NCBI GenBank assembly: GCA_947501555.1
Contig: CANMWG010000006.1
Coordinates: 1-62,255 of the forward strand
DNA length: 62,255 nt
Source of the DNA: an uncultured Paracoccaceae bacterium
GTDB lineage: Bacteria; Pseudomonadota; Alphaproteobacteria; Rhodobacterales; Rhodobacteraceae
Direction: 5' to 3'
Below are positions 46,458 through 55,279 of the stretch, in pieces (within the stretch, counting starts at the first letter, position 1; each line of letters begins with the position of its first letter). The notes under the pieces are model-generated. The model saw nothing but the letters and a program-made list of their open reading frames with translations. It ran no database searches and was not told the origin of the DNA. The position numbers and the translations under genes were made by a program.

Positions 46458-47522
46458 TTACCGGGCCCACCATGTCTGATCCTGAAACTGCACTGCTGGC
46501 AAGATTTTTGAGCGCAGGAAACCGCCACTGGATCGCGCAAACCTCAGCACAAATCGTCCGTGAGGCGCGCTACTGTCATAGATCATTTGATCCGGGTTTT
46601 CGGGATCGATATCCAGCTCGTAAAAATATGCATCAAGCCAATTTTGCCAGTCCTTCGGGACAAGCGGCGATAACAATGCGTCCTCTGCAAGAACCGGTGT
46701 GTCATCGGCGTATAAGAATGGCTCTGGTCGTTGATAGTTGTCCATTGAAATGCTGTAGAACGATGCGGCACCATCCGGGGCGACCGGATCCCACACAATC
46801 ATTGCATGGTTGCCAGTAAGGTAGAAAAACACCACACGCACGCGATCATACCAGGCGCGCAGCTCCGTTCCGGGTGCTGGAAGGTCTTCCGGTGACAACG
46901 TTTCGTAGATGAGGTGTTCAGACAGGCTCGGCCAGTCAAAAGGGGCTGTGCCCTTGGATCTTTGGTTCATTGGCCCAATGTAATTATCGTCGCCAAGCCA
47001 TATCCTGCGCGTGACGAAAGCGGCCATCGCTTCAGGAATTGTTGTGCCTGCGCTGACCGCTGCATCAGCGATCACAGCTTCAAGCGATAGATCATCGGGA
47101 AGTGCGAGTGTTTGTATCGAAAACCGGTCACCGAGGTCCGGATCAAGCGCCAAAAGCTGACGGTGATAGGTATCTATGCGGTCACCAACATCCATCGACG
47201 TGTCACGCAGGGCACCTGTGACCGGTGCCATATCAAAGGCCTGAAACGTATTGTCAAACTTACCACTGACATCTTGCCCGGATACACGTCCCGACACTGT
47301 AATGGGTTCGTTTCCTGACGCAGCAAGGGAACAACCCGTATCAATGGGCCGGCCGTCAGGCTCGGTGATTTCCATGCTGATATCACAGAGTGTCTCGCCA
47401 TTTTGATCTATTTGCAATTCAAGCGAATAGGGTGCGGTCGCATCTACAAAAACGGATGTGTCCGCGACGAGTGCTGATGCTGATACCGCCATTATTGCTC
47501 CGAATATTCTTGCAAGAGGCAT
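46458..47522 (-). CDS. secreted unknown protein (354 residues)
   Basis: A signal peptide of about 20 residues (MPLARIFGAIMAVSASALVA) and a large mature part with paired Cys in ETLCDISMEI and DTGCSLAASG. Tryptophan- and aromatic-rich segments follow (ELRAWYDRVRVVFFYLTGNH, WQNWLDAYFYELDIDPE). No domain recognised. AAGGACC lies upstream of ATG 47522. The 275 bp after the stop hold no supported gene. It is likely periplasmic or surface-located. Confidence 0.65.
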   Translation of the reverse strand: MPLARIFGAIMAVSASALVADTSVFVDATAPYSLELQIDQNGETLCDISMEITEPDGRPIDTGCSLAASGNEPITVSGRVSGQDVSGKFDNTFQAFDMAPVTGALRDTSMDVGDRIDTYHRQLLALDPDLGDRFSIQTLALPDDLSLEAVIADAAVSAGTTIPEAMAAFVTRRIWLGDDNYIGPMNQRSKGTAPFDWPSLSEHLIYETLSPEDLPAPGTELRAWYDRVRVVFFYLTGNHAMIVWDPVAPDGAASFYSISMDNYQRPEPFLYADDTPVLAEDALLSPLVPKDWQNWLDAYFYELDIDPENPDQMIYDSSAPHGRFVLRFARSSGGFLRSKILPAVQFQDQTWWAR

Positions 47523-47702
47523 GTTTTGCTTGGTCCTTCATTGTTGTGAAAGTGATTTCACATTTTTGGGGAGGTCCAGAGAGTAGCATCAAAAACAAAT
47601 TCAGGTGATGTTGCAAGTCGCAATCATTCTGCAGCCTTCAACGACTATTGCGCCCCGCCGCCACCCTTCACCTTGGGTGAAGGTCTACAAGCACACAAAC
47701 GC

Positions 47703-47737
47703 AGAAAAAGACCCGGCTGCCGATGCTGCCGGGTCTT
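47703..47737 (-). terminator. rpmB: intrinsic terminator of rpmB
   Basis: A perfect 10-bp GC-rich stem (47708-47717 with 47728-47737) around a 10-nt loop is followed, on the minus strand, by a T-run (TTTTT). It lies about 25 bases past the rpmB stop codon. Confidence 0.85.
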
Positions 47738-47761
47738 CCAAAATCTTAGCGAGAGCTGCGT

Positions 47762-48046
47762 TTAGGCGGCGGTCGCTTTTGCAATTTCTTTTTTGACCTT
47801 CAGGGCATCTGCAGAAAGCTCAACGTCTTTCGCTTTGGCCATGAATGCATCCAGACCACCGCGGTGATCCACTGTGCGCAATGCCGCGTTTGAGATGCGG
47901 AATTTGAACGAGCGGCCCAACACGTCGGACTGCAAGGTCACATCCTGCAGGTTGGGCAAAAAGCGGCGGCGGGTACGGTTTTTGGCGTGGCTGACATTGT
48001 TGCCAGACATTGGGCCTTTTCCAGTCAGTTCGCAACGGCGCGACAT
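47762..48046 (-). CDS. rpmB: 50S ribosomal protein L28
   Basis: A 94-residue ribosomal protein. [20 protein letters not shown] and [12 protein letters not shown] are diagnostic of L28, and the C-terminal alanine/lysine-rich helix is the alphaproteobacterial type. The full zinc-ribbon Cys set of some L28 proteins is absent; only C5 is seen. AAGGAAAACGCTC precedes ATG 48046. An intrinsic terminator follows at 47703. rpmG is not adjacent. Confidence 0.97.
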   Translation of the reverse strand: MSRRCELTGKGPMSGNNVSHAKNRTRRRFLPNLQDVTLQSDVLGRSFKFRISNAALRTVDHRGGLDAFMAKAKDVELSADALKVKKEIAKATAA

Positions 48047-48171
48047 GAGCGTTTTCCTTGTCCTGTGGAGATCACCGGCCGGGCGGGCGGGACGTCCTAT
48101 CATAGGGTGGTGTATAAGATCAGCGCGAGATAGGCGGATTCCTTGATCCCGTCAACCCGGTTTGCCCCGGT

Positions 48172-49368
48172 TTAGACCAATGAATTTGGCAAGGCCATAT
48201 CAGGCGACGCGACGGCAGCCCTCGTTTCCTGCGACATGCCGCTCCGCGCTTCCAAAAGGGGACGCCCGTGCTTCAGATGCGCCGCCACGATCTTTTTGGC
48301 GTCCTGCGCCGTCGGGAATGGGCGCGCGGGAGGCATATCGGCGAAATCCAGGCCTTCAGACGCGTTGTTGCCATCTTGAGAGGGTTCATTTTCGGCAGGG
48401 GCGTCCTGCGCCTGTCTGGACATCTGGCCCAGAAAAAGGCTTTCGGCAGGCGCATCATTCGCCACCAGGATGTCATGGCGATCCAGCAAGATGTGACAGT
48501 AGGTCAGGGGGATCAATGATCTGTCAAAGGTGATCCCAGGTAGTCCCACAAGGCGGACAGCCGGGATCAGGACCTCGGTGTGTCCGGTGATCCGATGTGC
48601 AATCCGCGAGGCCAACAGAATGCGGTGTTGTCGCGACACACGCAAATCTTGCGTCGGAAGACCGTTGCCAAGCGCGCCTGCGGCAATCCGGACCGGCAAA
48701 AGCCGCGTTTCGCGTGCCAGCTCAACCGGTGAAATCCGGCGCTGGCTTGTTTGAACGACTGTTCGTATGTTCCCATCCAACGTGATCACAGGATCACCCG
48801 CCTGAATATCAGATACCGCCCGATCACCGGTTGGCGTTTGAATACGTGTATCAGCGGCAAAGCAAACCACGCGAAAATCGGTCGAATCAATGCCGATCTC
48901 AAAAAGGTCCCAGTTCCCGCTATCGGCGCCGCTGCCGAAAATACGCACAGTGCTGACGGGCGACTGAAAGTGCAAAAAGCCCAGGCTGCCATTGAACGGG
49001 TCGCTGGCGCTGGTAATGCCGCCAGAAGCCGTGATTTCGTGGGTTGCGGCACCACCTTGCGTGAATTCCACCGTGCCATCGGCAATCGCATCATTCAGAT
49101 CGATCAGCACTCCATCGATTTCGATGAAATATTCCTCGCCGAGGTTGCTGCGGTTGACGCTGATCGTCATCCCATGGACCGGGGCATCAAAGGCAACCTC
49201 GACGGTTTGTGTCCCATCCCCATTGACCTGCGCGCCGAGGTCTGTCCCGGGACGTGAGATGGTGTTGGCATTGCCCGTAACCGTGTAGCCAACCGTGCCA
49301 CCATCACTGGTGGTCAACGTACCCGTTGCTCCGTTTGCGTAGTTGTCGATCACGTCTGTGAAAGGCAT
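48172..49368 (-). CDS. Hint-domain protein
   Basis: A 398-residue protein. The first 160 residues form an acidic, beta-rich domain like those of secreted adhesin- or choice-of-anchor-type proteins (TLTTSDGGTVGYTVTGNANT). The Hint domain begins at VVCFAADTRIQTPTGDRAVS, with the catalytic-type Cys, and includes SRQHRILLAS (the TxxH-like block). The C-terminal 80 residues are polar and probably disordered. Hint domains self-cleave in inteins and Hedgehog; in Rhodobacteraceae this class is common but uncharacterised. The intein-type C-terminal HN is not visible, so splicing is unlikely. ATG 49368 is used. Confidence 0.8.
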   Translation of the reverse strand: MPFTDVIDNYANGATGTLTTSDGGTVGYTVTGNANTISRPGTDLGAQVNGDGTQTVEVAFDAPVHGMTISVNRSNLGEEYFIEIDGVLIDLNDAIADGTVEFTQGGAATHEITASGGITSASDPFNGSLGFLHFQSPVSTVRIFGSGADSGNWDLFEIGIDSTDFRVVCFAADTRIQTPTGDRAVSDIQAGDPVITLDGNIRTVVQTSQRRISPVELARETRLLPVRIAAGALGNGLPTQDLRVSRQHRILLASRIAHRITGHTEVLIPAVRLVGLPGITFDRSLIPLTYCHILLDRHDILVANDAPAESLFLGQMSRQAQDAPAENEPSQDGNNASEGLDFADMPPARPFPTAQDAKKIVAAHLKHGRPLLEARSGMSQETRAAVASPDMALPNSLV

Positions 49369-49509
49369 CACAATCTCATTTCTTAAAACGTCGCCATCCA
49401 GCTGATTTGCGCTTTTTGTAACGGCTTTAACGCATAAAGGGCGAGATTTCCTTAAAAATTTGAGGGGAAATTGTGCCTGAAGGGGTCAAAAAAGCTGCAG
49501 TTTAGTGCT

Positions 49510-50508
49510 TTAAGGTTGTAGGCGTCTGCGCATTGGCTCCAAAACGGACTCTGCCGCGGCAGAGGCGGCCTTGCGCCCGGATGTAACATCCTTCTCTGCA
49601 TTTTTCATCCGTTGGGCTGTTTGGGGATCATCTTGCAGCATCTGCAGCAACCCCTGACGTACATCCTGGGCGAGCCAATAGCTTGATTGTGCGCTGCGGG
49701 TGCCTTGCCATACACCGGTCTCGCGCCGCCAATCGGCCAGCACTTTCATCTCGTCCCAAGCGGCTTCGAGGCCCTTGGCCTCTAATGCGGACATGGTCAG
49801 TGCCTTAGGAAACCCATCGGGGTCCTGCGGTCGCTTGCGCAAAAGTCGTAGCGCACCGGCATAGTCGGCACAGGTGCGTGTGGCCTGCGATTTCAAGTCG
49901 CCATCGGCCTTGTTGATCAAAATCAGGTCGGCCATTTCCATGATCCCGCGCTTGACCCCCTGCAATTCATCCCCACCCGCAGGGGCCAGAAGCAGTACAA
50001 ACAGGTCCGACATTTGCGCCACGACCGTCTCGGACTGACCGACGCCGACGGTTTCGATCAAAACGATGTCAAAGCCCGCAGCCTCGCAAAGGGCGACCGC
50101 CTCGCGGGACCTGCGCGAAACACCACCCAACTGGGTCTGGCTGGGGGATGGTCGGATAAAGGCGTTAGGATCGCGCGCCAGATGGTCCATCCGGGTTTTA
50201 TCCCCCAAGATCGACCCACCTGATCGGGCGGAAGAGGGGTCAACGGCCAAAACGGCCACACGTTTGCCCTGACCGGTCAGCATCAGGCCGAAACTTTCGA
50301 TAAAGGTCGATTTGCCCACACCAGGGGTGCCCGACAATCCAATACGAAGCGCTTGGCGTTCGGTCCCTAAAGCATCAAGCAAGGCAAGCGCATCTTGGCG
50401 GTGATCCGTACGCCCACTTTCCACCAATGTGATCGCCCGGGCGAGGGCGCGTCTGTCGCCGTTGCGGACGCCATCGGCCAAGGCTGTGATGTCGGTTTCC
50501 CTTTTCAT
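49510..50508 (-). CDS. meaB: MeaB-type GTPase chaperone of methylmalonyl-CoA mutase
   Basis: A 332-residue G3E GTPase. P-loop GLSGTPGVGKSTFIES, VLAVDPSSARSGGSILGDKT and MADLILINKADGDLK (G4) are diagnostic of MeaB/ArgK. It loads and protects the adenosylcobalamin of methylmalonyl-CoA mutase. mce is at 17257. ATG 50508 (MKRETDITALADG) is chosen, with AAGGGTGGC upstream; a longer start at 50529 is less likely. The sirtuin gene lies 43 bp upstream on the same strand. Confidence 0.95.
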   Translation of the reverse strand: MKRETDITALADGVRNGDRRALARAITLVESGRTDHRQDALALLDALGTERQALRIGLSGTPGVGKSTFIESFGLMLTGQGKRVAVLAVDPSSARSGGSILGDKTRMDHLARDPNAFIRPSPSQTQLGGVSRRSREAVALCEAAGFDIVLIETVGVGQSETVVAQMSDLFVLLLAPAGGDELQGVKRGIMEMADLILINKADGDLKSQATRTCADYAGALRLLRKRPQDPDGFPKALTMSALEAKGLEAAWDEMKVLADWRRETGVWQGTRSAQSSYWLAQDVRQGLLQMLQDDPQTAQRMKNAEKDVTSGRKAASAAAESVLEPMRRRLQP

Positions 50509-50551
50509 GCCACCCTTCTTATCGGGCACGCGGCAAAGGTCCAGCCCCCGC

Positions 50552-51226
50552 TCAAGCCATCACCTCAGCCACCCAAGCGGGCACAACCTGCGTGGCTGGC
50601 CCAAACCGGCGCGCACCAAAGGCATTGGTCCGGGCCGAGGGTTCAAGGTTCAGCTCAAGCGTGGCACCGCGTGCCAATTCAACCAACCCGGCGGCGGGAT
50701 AGACTTCGGCACTGGTGCCGATGGCCACAAACAAGTCGGCCTGTTGGGCTGCTTGCGTGATCGTACCCATGGCGTAAGGGGTTTCGCCAAACCAGACAAC
50801 GTCAGGCCGGGTGGCGGGGGCTGTGCAATGGGGGCAGGGATCGTCGGGGGACATGACCTGCGGCGCGTCCCAACGTTTGCCGCAAGACGCACAAAGCGCA
50901 CGCATCAAGGCACCGTGCATATGGATCACATCGGTCGATCCGGCGCGTTCATGCAGGTCATCGACATTCTGGGTGATCAGCGTGACGTCATGTGGGCCGG
51001 CCTGCAAAACTGCGAGAGCCTCATGTGCCGCATTGGGGCTGGCTGACAGGCAATTGGCGCGGCGCGCATTGTAGAATTCATGCACAAGGGCAGGGTTGCG
51101 CGCAAAACCTTCAGGCGTTGCGACATCATTCAAATCATACTGTGTCCAAAGCCCGTCTGTGTCACGAAATGTGCCCAGACCGCTTTCGGCGGACGTACCT
51201 GCCCCGGTTAAGATCGTGACTTTCAT
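50552..51226 (-). CDS. cobB: NAD-dependent protein deacylase (sirtuin, CobB class III)
   Basis: A 224-residue sirtuin. ILTGAGTSAESGLGTFRD is the NAD-binding motif, LITQNVDDLHERAGS with VIHMHGAL holds the catalytic His, and CASCGKRW ... CPHCTAPA bind zinc. EFYNARRANCL contains Tyr-x-x-Arg, which in SIRT5 and class III CobB binds negatively charged acyl groups (succinyl, malonyl). It probably removes acidic acyl marks. GAGGCGAA precedes ATG 51226. It is followed by meaB on the same strand, giving a possible operon around methylmalonyl/succinyl-CoA metabolism. Confidence 0.93.
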   Translation of the reverse strand: MKVTILTGAGTSAESGLGTFRDTDGLWTQYDLNDVATPEGFARNPALVHEFYNARRANCLSASPNAAHEALAVLQAGPHDVTLITQNVDDLHERAGSTDVIHMHGALMRALCASCGKRWDAPQVMSPDDPCPHCTAPATRPDVVWFGETPYAMGTITQAAQQADLFVAIGTSAEVYPAAGLVELARGATLELNLEPSARTNAFGARRFGPATQVVPAWVAEVMA

Positions 51227-51304
51227 TTCGCCTCACTTCCGCCTATTTCTACCACCATCCCCGGCAGAAATAACAGATGTCCAGAAGACGTAGGAACCGA
51301 ACTG

Positions 51305-51991
51305 ATGTTTCAGAACGATAATGTTGTTTTCAGTTTTCACGGCCCGATGGGCGTACGGGTGGATATTGGGCAATCCATTGCGATGCTGCTTGTGCTTCTT
51401 GTGGTCCTGTCGGGCGGGGCGATGATCGACAGTCTGATCTTTGCTACCGTTCTGCTGGGCTCAATTTTCCTGCATGAATTGGGACATGCCTGGGGGTGCA
51501 AGGTGCAAGGCATTCCGGTGCGCCGGATCCTGCTGCATGGGGGTGGCGGGCTATGCTTTCCCGGCCGCTCTGCTACCCCGTACCAGCAAGAATTGATTGT
51601 TGCGATGGGCCCGATCGTGAACCTTGCAATCTGGGCTATCGCATCGCTGATCCAATGGTGGATGTGGTCCAATATGGGCGCGGGGACGCCCTCGGCCTTG
51701 ATGATGGAGGTGTCATATGTGCTGTGGACGGTGATCTGGCTGAACATGGCGTTGGTGATCTTCAACATGATCCCGGTGCAGCCACTTGATGGGGGGAAGT
51801 TGTTTCACCTGCTCATGCTGCGGTTGGTCCGCCCGTCTCTGGCCCAAAAGATTACGGGTGGTGTCGGTCTGGTCCTGTCGATTGCCTGGATCCCGGCGGC
51901 GATCTATGCCTATATGGCCTTTGGCTGGATCCTATTCTTTATCCCCTCGATCCCCGCACATTACCGGATGGTCCGGGGGCAATTGGCCTAA
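51305..51991 (+). CDS. site-2 protease-type (M50) metalloprotease
   Basis: A 228-residue membrane protein with five or six hydrophobic segments. The zinc motif is IFLHELGHAWGCK (HELGH, about residue 60), and the second conserved segment is FNMIPVQPLDGGKLFH (the NxxPxxPLDGG block). Such proteases cleave within membranes. It lacks PDZ or CBS domains and is of the short rhomboid-independent M50B type. AGGAACCGAACTG precedes ATG 51305. Divergent from the sirtuin gene. Downstream a small unknown membrane gene follows. Confidence 0.85.
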   Translation: MFQNDNVVFSFHGPMGVRVDIGQSIAMLLVLLVVLSGGAMIDSLIFATVLLGSIFLHELGHAWGCKVQGIPVRRILLHGGGGLCFPGRSATPYQQELIVAMGPIVNLAIWAIASLIQWWMWSNMGAGTPSALMMEVSYVLWTVIWLNMALVIFNMIPVQPLDGGKLFHLLMLRLVRPSLAQKITGGVGLVLSIAWIPAAIYAYMAFGWILFFIPSIPAHYRMVRGQLA

Positions 51992-52060
51992 AGCTTGTCC
52001 AAAGTAGCGCGATCCTTGCAGTTTTGATAAACTCCGTCGGGAATATCAGGAGGGGGAGCT

Positions 52061-52492
52061 ATGACAAAAACACCGATACACCTGTGGATCGTGGGGATCC
52101 TGTCGCTGCTATGGAATGCAGGCGGTGCGATGGACTACGTGATGACGAAGACCAATGCGGCTGAGTACATGGCCCAGCAGCCCCCCGAGCGGCTGGCGAT
52201 GTTGGAACAGGCCCCAATATGGTTCAGCGTCACCTGGGCGGTTGGGATCTGGTTCTCGATCATCGGGTCGATGCTGCTTTTGCTGCGGTCGCGGTATGCT
52301 GGTGCAGCCTTCGGGCTGTCGCTGCTAGGGCTGATCGGGTCGTCAGTCTACACTTATATCATCGCGGAAGGAGGCAGCATGGTCGCCGCCGCCGGACCCG
52401 CAGCTATTGCGTTTACAATCGCGATACCGGTGATCCTGATCGGGCTGTGGGTCTACGCACGGGCAATGACCAAACGCGGAGTGCTACGCTGA
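52061..52492 (+). CDS. membrane protein, unknown (143 residues)
   Basis: Four hydrophobic segments (IHLWIVGILSLLWNAGGA, FSVTWAVGIWFSIIGSMLLLL, AAFGLSLLGLIGSSVYTYI, AIAFTIAIPVILIGLWVYA). No family recognised with certainty. A strong GGAGGGGGAGCT precedes ATG 52061. The stop overlaps the start of the phosphatase gene by one base (TGATG), so translation is coupled. Confidence 0.7.
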   Translation: MTKTPIHLWIVGILSLLWNAGGAMDYVMTKTNAAEYMAQQPPERLAMLEQAPIWFSVTWAVGIWFSIIGSMLLLLRSRYAGAAFGLSLLGLIGSSVYTYIIAEGGSMVAAAGPAAIAFTIAIPVILIGLWVYARAMTKRGVLR

Positions 52493-52920
52493 TGCGGATT
52501 GTCTTTGTCTGTTTGGGGAACATCTGCCGGTCACCTGCGGCCGAAGGGGTCATGCGGCACCTTGCGCCTGATTTGACACTTGATAGCGCGGGCACCGGCG
52601 GGTGGCATGTGGGGGATGCGCCCTATGGACCGATGCAGCAAGCTGCCGCCGCGCGGGGGATCGACCTGAGCGCATTGCGCGCACGGCAATTCAGCACCGC
52701 TGACTTCAACCACAGCGACCTGATCGTCGCGATGGACAGGCAAAACAGGGCTGATATCGAAGCAATGCGGCCAGCGGGCAATGACACGGCTGTCCGGTTG
52801 ATGGCGGATATTGACGTGCCCGACCCGTACTACACCCGTGATTTCGACGGGGCGCTGGACATCATCGAAGACGCCGCTAAGCGTCTATTGGCTGACATAT
52901 CTGGGTGGAAAGCTCCGTAA
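52492..52920 (+). CDS. low-molecular-weight protein tyrosine phosphatase
   Basis: A 142-residue phosphatase. The P-loop is VCLGNICRSPAAEG (Cys7, x5, Arg13), and the general acid is Asp in DVPDPYYTRDF. Length fits the family (about 150). Such enzymes dephosphorylate tyrosine residues, often those of capsule-export kinases; none is near. ATG 52492 overlaps the upstream stop. Its last 44 bases overlap the convergent lipoprotein gene. Confidence 0.93.
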   Translation: MRIVFVCLGNICRSPAAEGVMRHLAPDLTLDSAGTGGWHVGDAPYGPMQQAAAARGIDLSALRARQFSTADFNHSDLIVAMDRQNRADIEAMRPAGNDTAVRLMADIDVPDPYYTRDFDGALDIIEDAAKRLLADISGWKAP

Positions 52921-53200
52921 AGCTTTTGTAGCGAAGCCAAAACGCCTCATCCCGGCTGTTGTCCGACTGGCGGGTGTCCTGGGCCAATTGAGGATCGTCA
53001 AAAAACACAGCGGCACGGGACTGGTCACGGCCAGAGAGGCTCTGGTTCGCGACCTGCTGAATGCAAGAACACAAAGCCGGGGAAGCAGCGGAACGACCGC
53101 CATCCATACAGGCTTCGGAAATCTGACCTCTCACAGTCGGAGAGCCACCACCACAAGCCGCCACGGCCGCCACAGCGCCCAAAACGAAGAATACCCGCAT
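52877..53200 (-). CDS. small lipoprotein with a conserved Cys domain (107 residues)
   Basis: A lipoprotein signal (MRVFFVLGAVAAVAAC) precedes an about 92-residue mature part containing ACMDGGRSAASPALCSCIQQ and FFDDPQLAQDTRQSDNSRDE. This pattern occurs in small envelope proteins of Rhodobacteraceae; some databases mislabel it an arginine transporter, which nothing in the sequence supports. AGAGGATGATGTG precedes ATG 53200. The 3' end overlaps the phosphatase gene by 44 bp. Confidence 0.75.
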   Translation of the reverse strand: MRVFFVLGAVAAVAACGGGSPTVRGQISEACMDGGRSAASPALCSCIQQVANQSLSGRDQSRAAVFFDDPQLAQDTRQSDNSRDEAFWLRYKSFTELSTQICQPIDA

Positions 53201-53442
53201 CACATCATCCTCTGCCCGGCCCTTGGTTTGCCCAAGTGGTCCAAATTGGTTGTGCCCCATGGGGGATAGTATGCCGGGGCGGGGAGAGGGATGCAATTGG
53301 GGAAGCGACGTTGAGGCGCAGCAATCCGCAGTCCCGGACCTGATCCGGGGCCTCAAGCGGCCAATCATGTGGGGCGGGGTTGGCCCCGGCGTATTTGCGT
53401 TGGCACGACCCAGCCGACTTGCCTTTGACTGGCGTTGACTGA

Positions 53443-53465
53443 CGTAGGGTGGGTGAAAACCCACC
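53443..53465. repeat. palindromic element of the dispersed family
   Basis: CGTAGGGTGGGTGAAAACCC, then ACC: GGTGGGT pairs with ACCCACC around GAAA. It matches the arm at 27179-27198 apart from one extra A. It lies 28 bases past the stop of the orphan gene at 53493 on the minus strand. The 240 bp to the left (53201-53442) hold no supported gene. Confidence 0.7.
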
Positions 53466-53492
53466 AAACTGCGCCTTATCGACCTGAACCTG

Positions 53493-54602
53493 TCATTTCT
53501 TATAACAGTCTAGAAAATGACTGTAGGCTTCCGTATCCTTACCAAGCTCTTTCATAACTCTGCTCAGGCCGTTCCTCTTGGCAATACCGCGCACCACAAC
53601 AGGTGCGAGGCCTGCAGCGACGGCTTCCTCTTGGATTTGTTGCACGACCTCTACGACGCGCCATTGCGCGCGTAGCCTGCCCGCATCTGTTTTAGCACGG
53701 TCGGCCGATTGGCTGGCTTTCCATTGGGTCGTGTTAAGCAGCTGTTCCCAACGCCGCATGTCGGCAATGCCAATTGCCGTATCTGCAAAATTGTCTTCGA
53801 CAACAAGCTCAGTGATATCGTCTGGATACCTGCACTGAACACCGCATGATCGTGCCTTCGCCGCCTCAGAATCATAGTCCTTGCAGTAAAATTCTGCTGT
53901 CGAAGGTTCAGCTGCGTCAAGTCTCCACAGGAGTAGCGACTGTTGAAACGTACGTCCGAACATTGACTTGTTGAGGTCAATACCAAACGCCTTGATGTAG
54001 TCCATGATGATCGTTCGATTAAGTCGTGCACTGATTGATTTAGCCTTGTAATGCTGGCAATTTTCAAAATCCTCCGGCGCGCCTTCTTCCGTCCACTCCC
54101 ATCGATGTTCGTCGAAGCCAATCGTTGAAACGACACGGCGGAGGACGGTTCTGCCTTTGCTAATTTTCATTGCATGTGTCTGCCGCCCTGCTGTCTCCAT
54201 TATGCTGTCAAAGGTCGTTAGCTTGATGTCAGGTAAAACACGCGCCAAGTCTTCTGGGAAGCCAGCTGTCCCTACCATGTCTAGTGGATGCTCGATGACT
54301 GTAAAATTTGCGGCTTCGGGGGGCGCCCATATCAACATCGCTCCGAAGTTCCCAAAACCTGACGGGTCACCAGCCCTTTTTTCACCGGCCTCATGACGCC
54401 GGTGCATTTCGGACTCCCACATAAGTGGTGGCATACGTTCGCCAGATTTTGCCCCAATTGCAACGTCACGGACCTTGAAAATGCCTGCAGCCACCGGAGC
54501 AATTTTTTCGAAAGGCGCAGGTACAATCGTGAGGCTAATGTGTTTTTCCCAATCTTCCATGTTTCGGGGAAGGTAGGTCATGGTGGGGTGTCGAAATTTC
54601 AT
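53493..54602 (-). CDS. orphan protein, unknown (369 residues)
   Basis: A soluble, mixed alpha/beta protein with no signal peptide. Phrases include GIFKVRDVAIGAKSGERMPP, FGNFGAMLIWAPPEA and RWEWTEEGAPEDFENCQHYK; the last 110 residues look helical (QSADRAKTDAGRLRAQWRVV). No family recognised. Codon use is more AT-rich than lepA or hrpB. ATG 54602 has a weak AGG upstream. It sits in a short accessory stretch with the small membrane gene at 54878, both of unknown role. Confidence 0.7.
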   Translation of the reverse strand: MKFRHPTMTYLPRNMEDWEKHISLTIVPAPFEKIAPVAAGIFKVRDVAIGAKSGERMPPLMWESEMHRRHEAGEKRAGDPSGFGNFGAMLIWAPPEAANFTVIEHPLDMVGTAGFPEDLARVLPDIKLTTFDSIMETAGRQTHAMKISKGRTVLRRVVSTIGFDEHRWEWTEEGAPEDFENCQHYKAKSISARLNRTIIMDYIKAFGIDLNKSMFGRTFQQSLLLWRLDAAEPSTAEFYCKDYDSEAAKARSCGVQCRYPDDITELVVEDNFADTAIGIADMRRWEQLLNTTQWKASQSADRAKTDAGRLRAQWRVVEVVQQIQEEAVAAGLAPVVVRGIAKRNGLSRVMKELGKDTEAYSHFLDCYKK

Positions 54603-54877
54603 TTTAACCTGTCAAAAATATGGTGTCGTTCAGAGCATAGCGGCACGCCGCTTGCGGGCGCAATGAAGGATTGCAACGCCAAGATAGGCGACGAGCGATG
54701 GTTCACGTGTGCTGTTTTGTGCTCCATGATATTCCGACATTGAGTATTGAGGAAATTGTCTCTTCGTCGCGTTACAACATGTGTTTAGGGGGTGCCTAAT
54801 GGCAAAGATGGATGCTATGCCAGAAATCAATCTGAGGCTCATTTTGTTCAATGACATAAAGCAATAACGGGGCGCCG

Positions 54878-55279
54878 GTGGTACTGAAAGATCTGGATAT
54901 TAAGGCGTTGTACTTACGTGCGAAATTCACCACGTTTGAAATATCTACGTACGCAATCGTAGCTTTCTCCTTGGCCTCAATGCACCTTCTATCATGGGTG
55001 TCTGATGACAAGTCGAGTTGGTGGGTGGAAACCTTCCCGCCTGGCGGCCGATTTATGGTCACACTCATTATCGGTGTCTGGGTATTGCTCTTTAGCTCGA
55101 CTATGCTTGCGATGTGCTTGAGGCCGCCGTCGCGATTGAGCGTGCGATTAGCGCCTCCTGTCCGGTTGATTTCGGACACCGCCATATCAAAGCTCGCATT
55201 TTTGATGTTCTGGATCGGCGTAGTGGGTTTTGGCGCAATTCGGATACTTATTGCGCCTAACGTGGCTAACTTGGGATAA
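54878..55279 (+). CDS. small membrane protein, unknown (133 residues)
   Basis: Three hydrophobic segments (TYAIVAFSLASMHLLSW, FMVTLIIGVWVLLFSSTMLA, KLAFLMFWIGVVGFGAIRIL). No family recognised. The start is GTG 54878 with GGGG about seven bases before. A 22-codon frame (54799-54867, MAKMDAMPEINLRLILFNDI) ends just upstream with its own GGGGG; it may be a leader peptide. An antisense frame of 173 codons covers the same region but has no domain-like features. The 218 bp after it lead to lepA. Confidence 0.45.
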   Translation: MVLKDLDIKALYLRAKFTTFEISTYAIVAFSLASMHLLSWVSDDKSSWWVETFPPGGRFMVTLIIGVWVLLFSSTMLAMCLRPPSRLSVRLAPPVRLISDTAISKLAFLMFWIGVVGFGAIRILIAPNVANLG

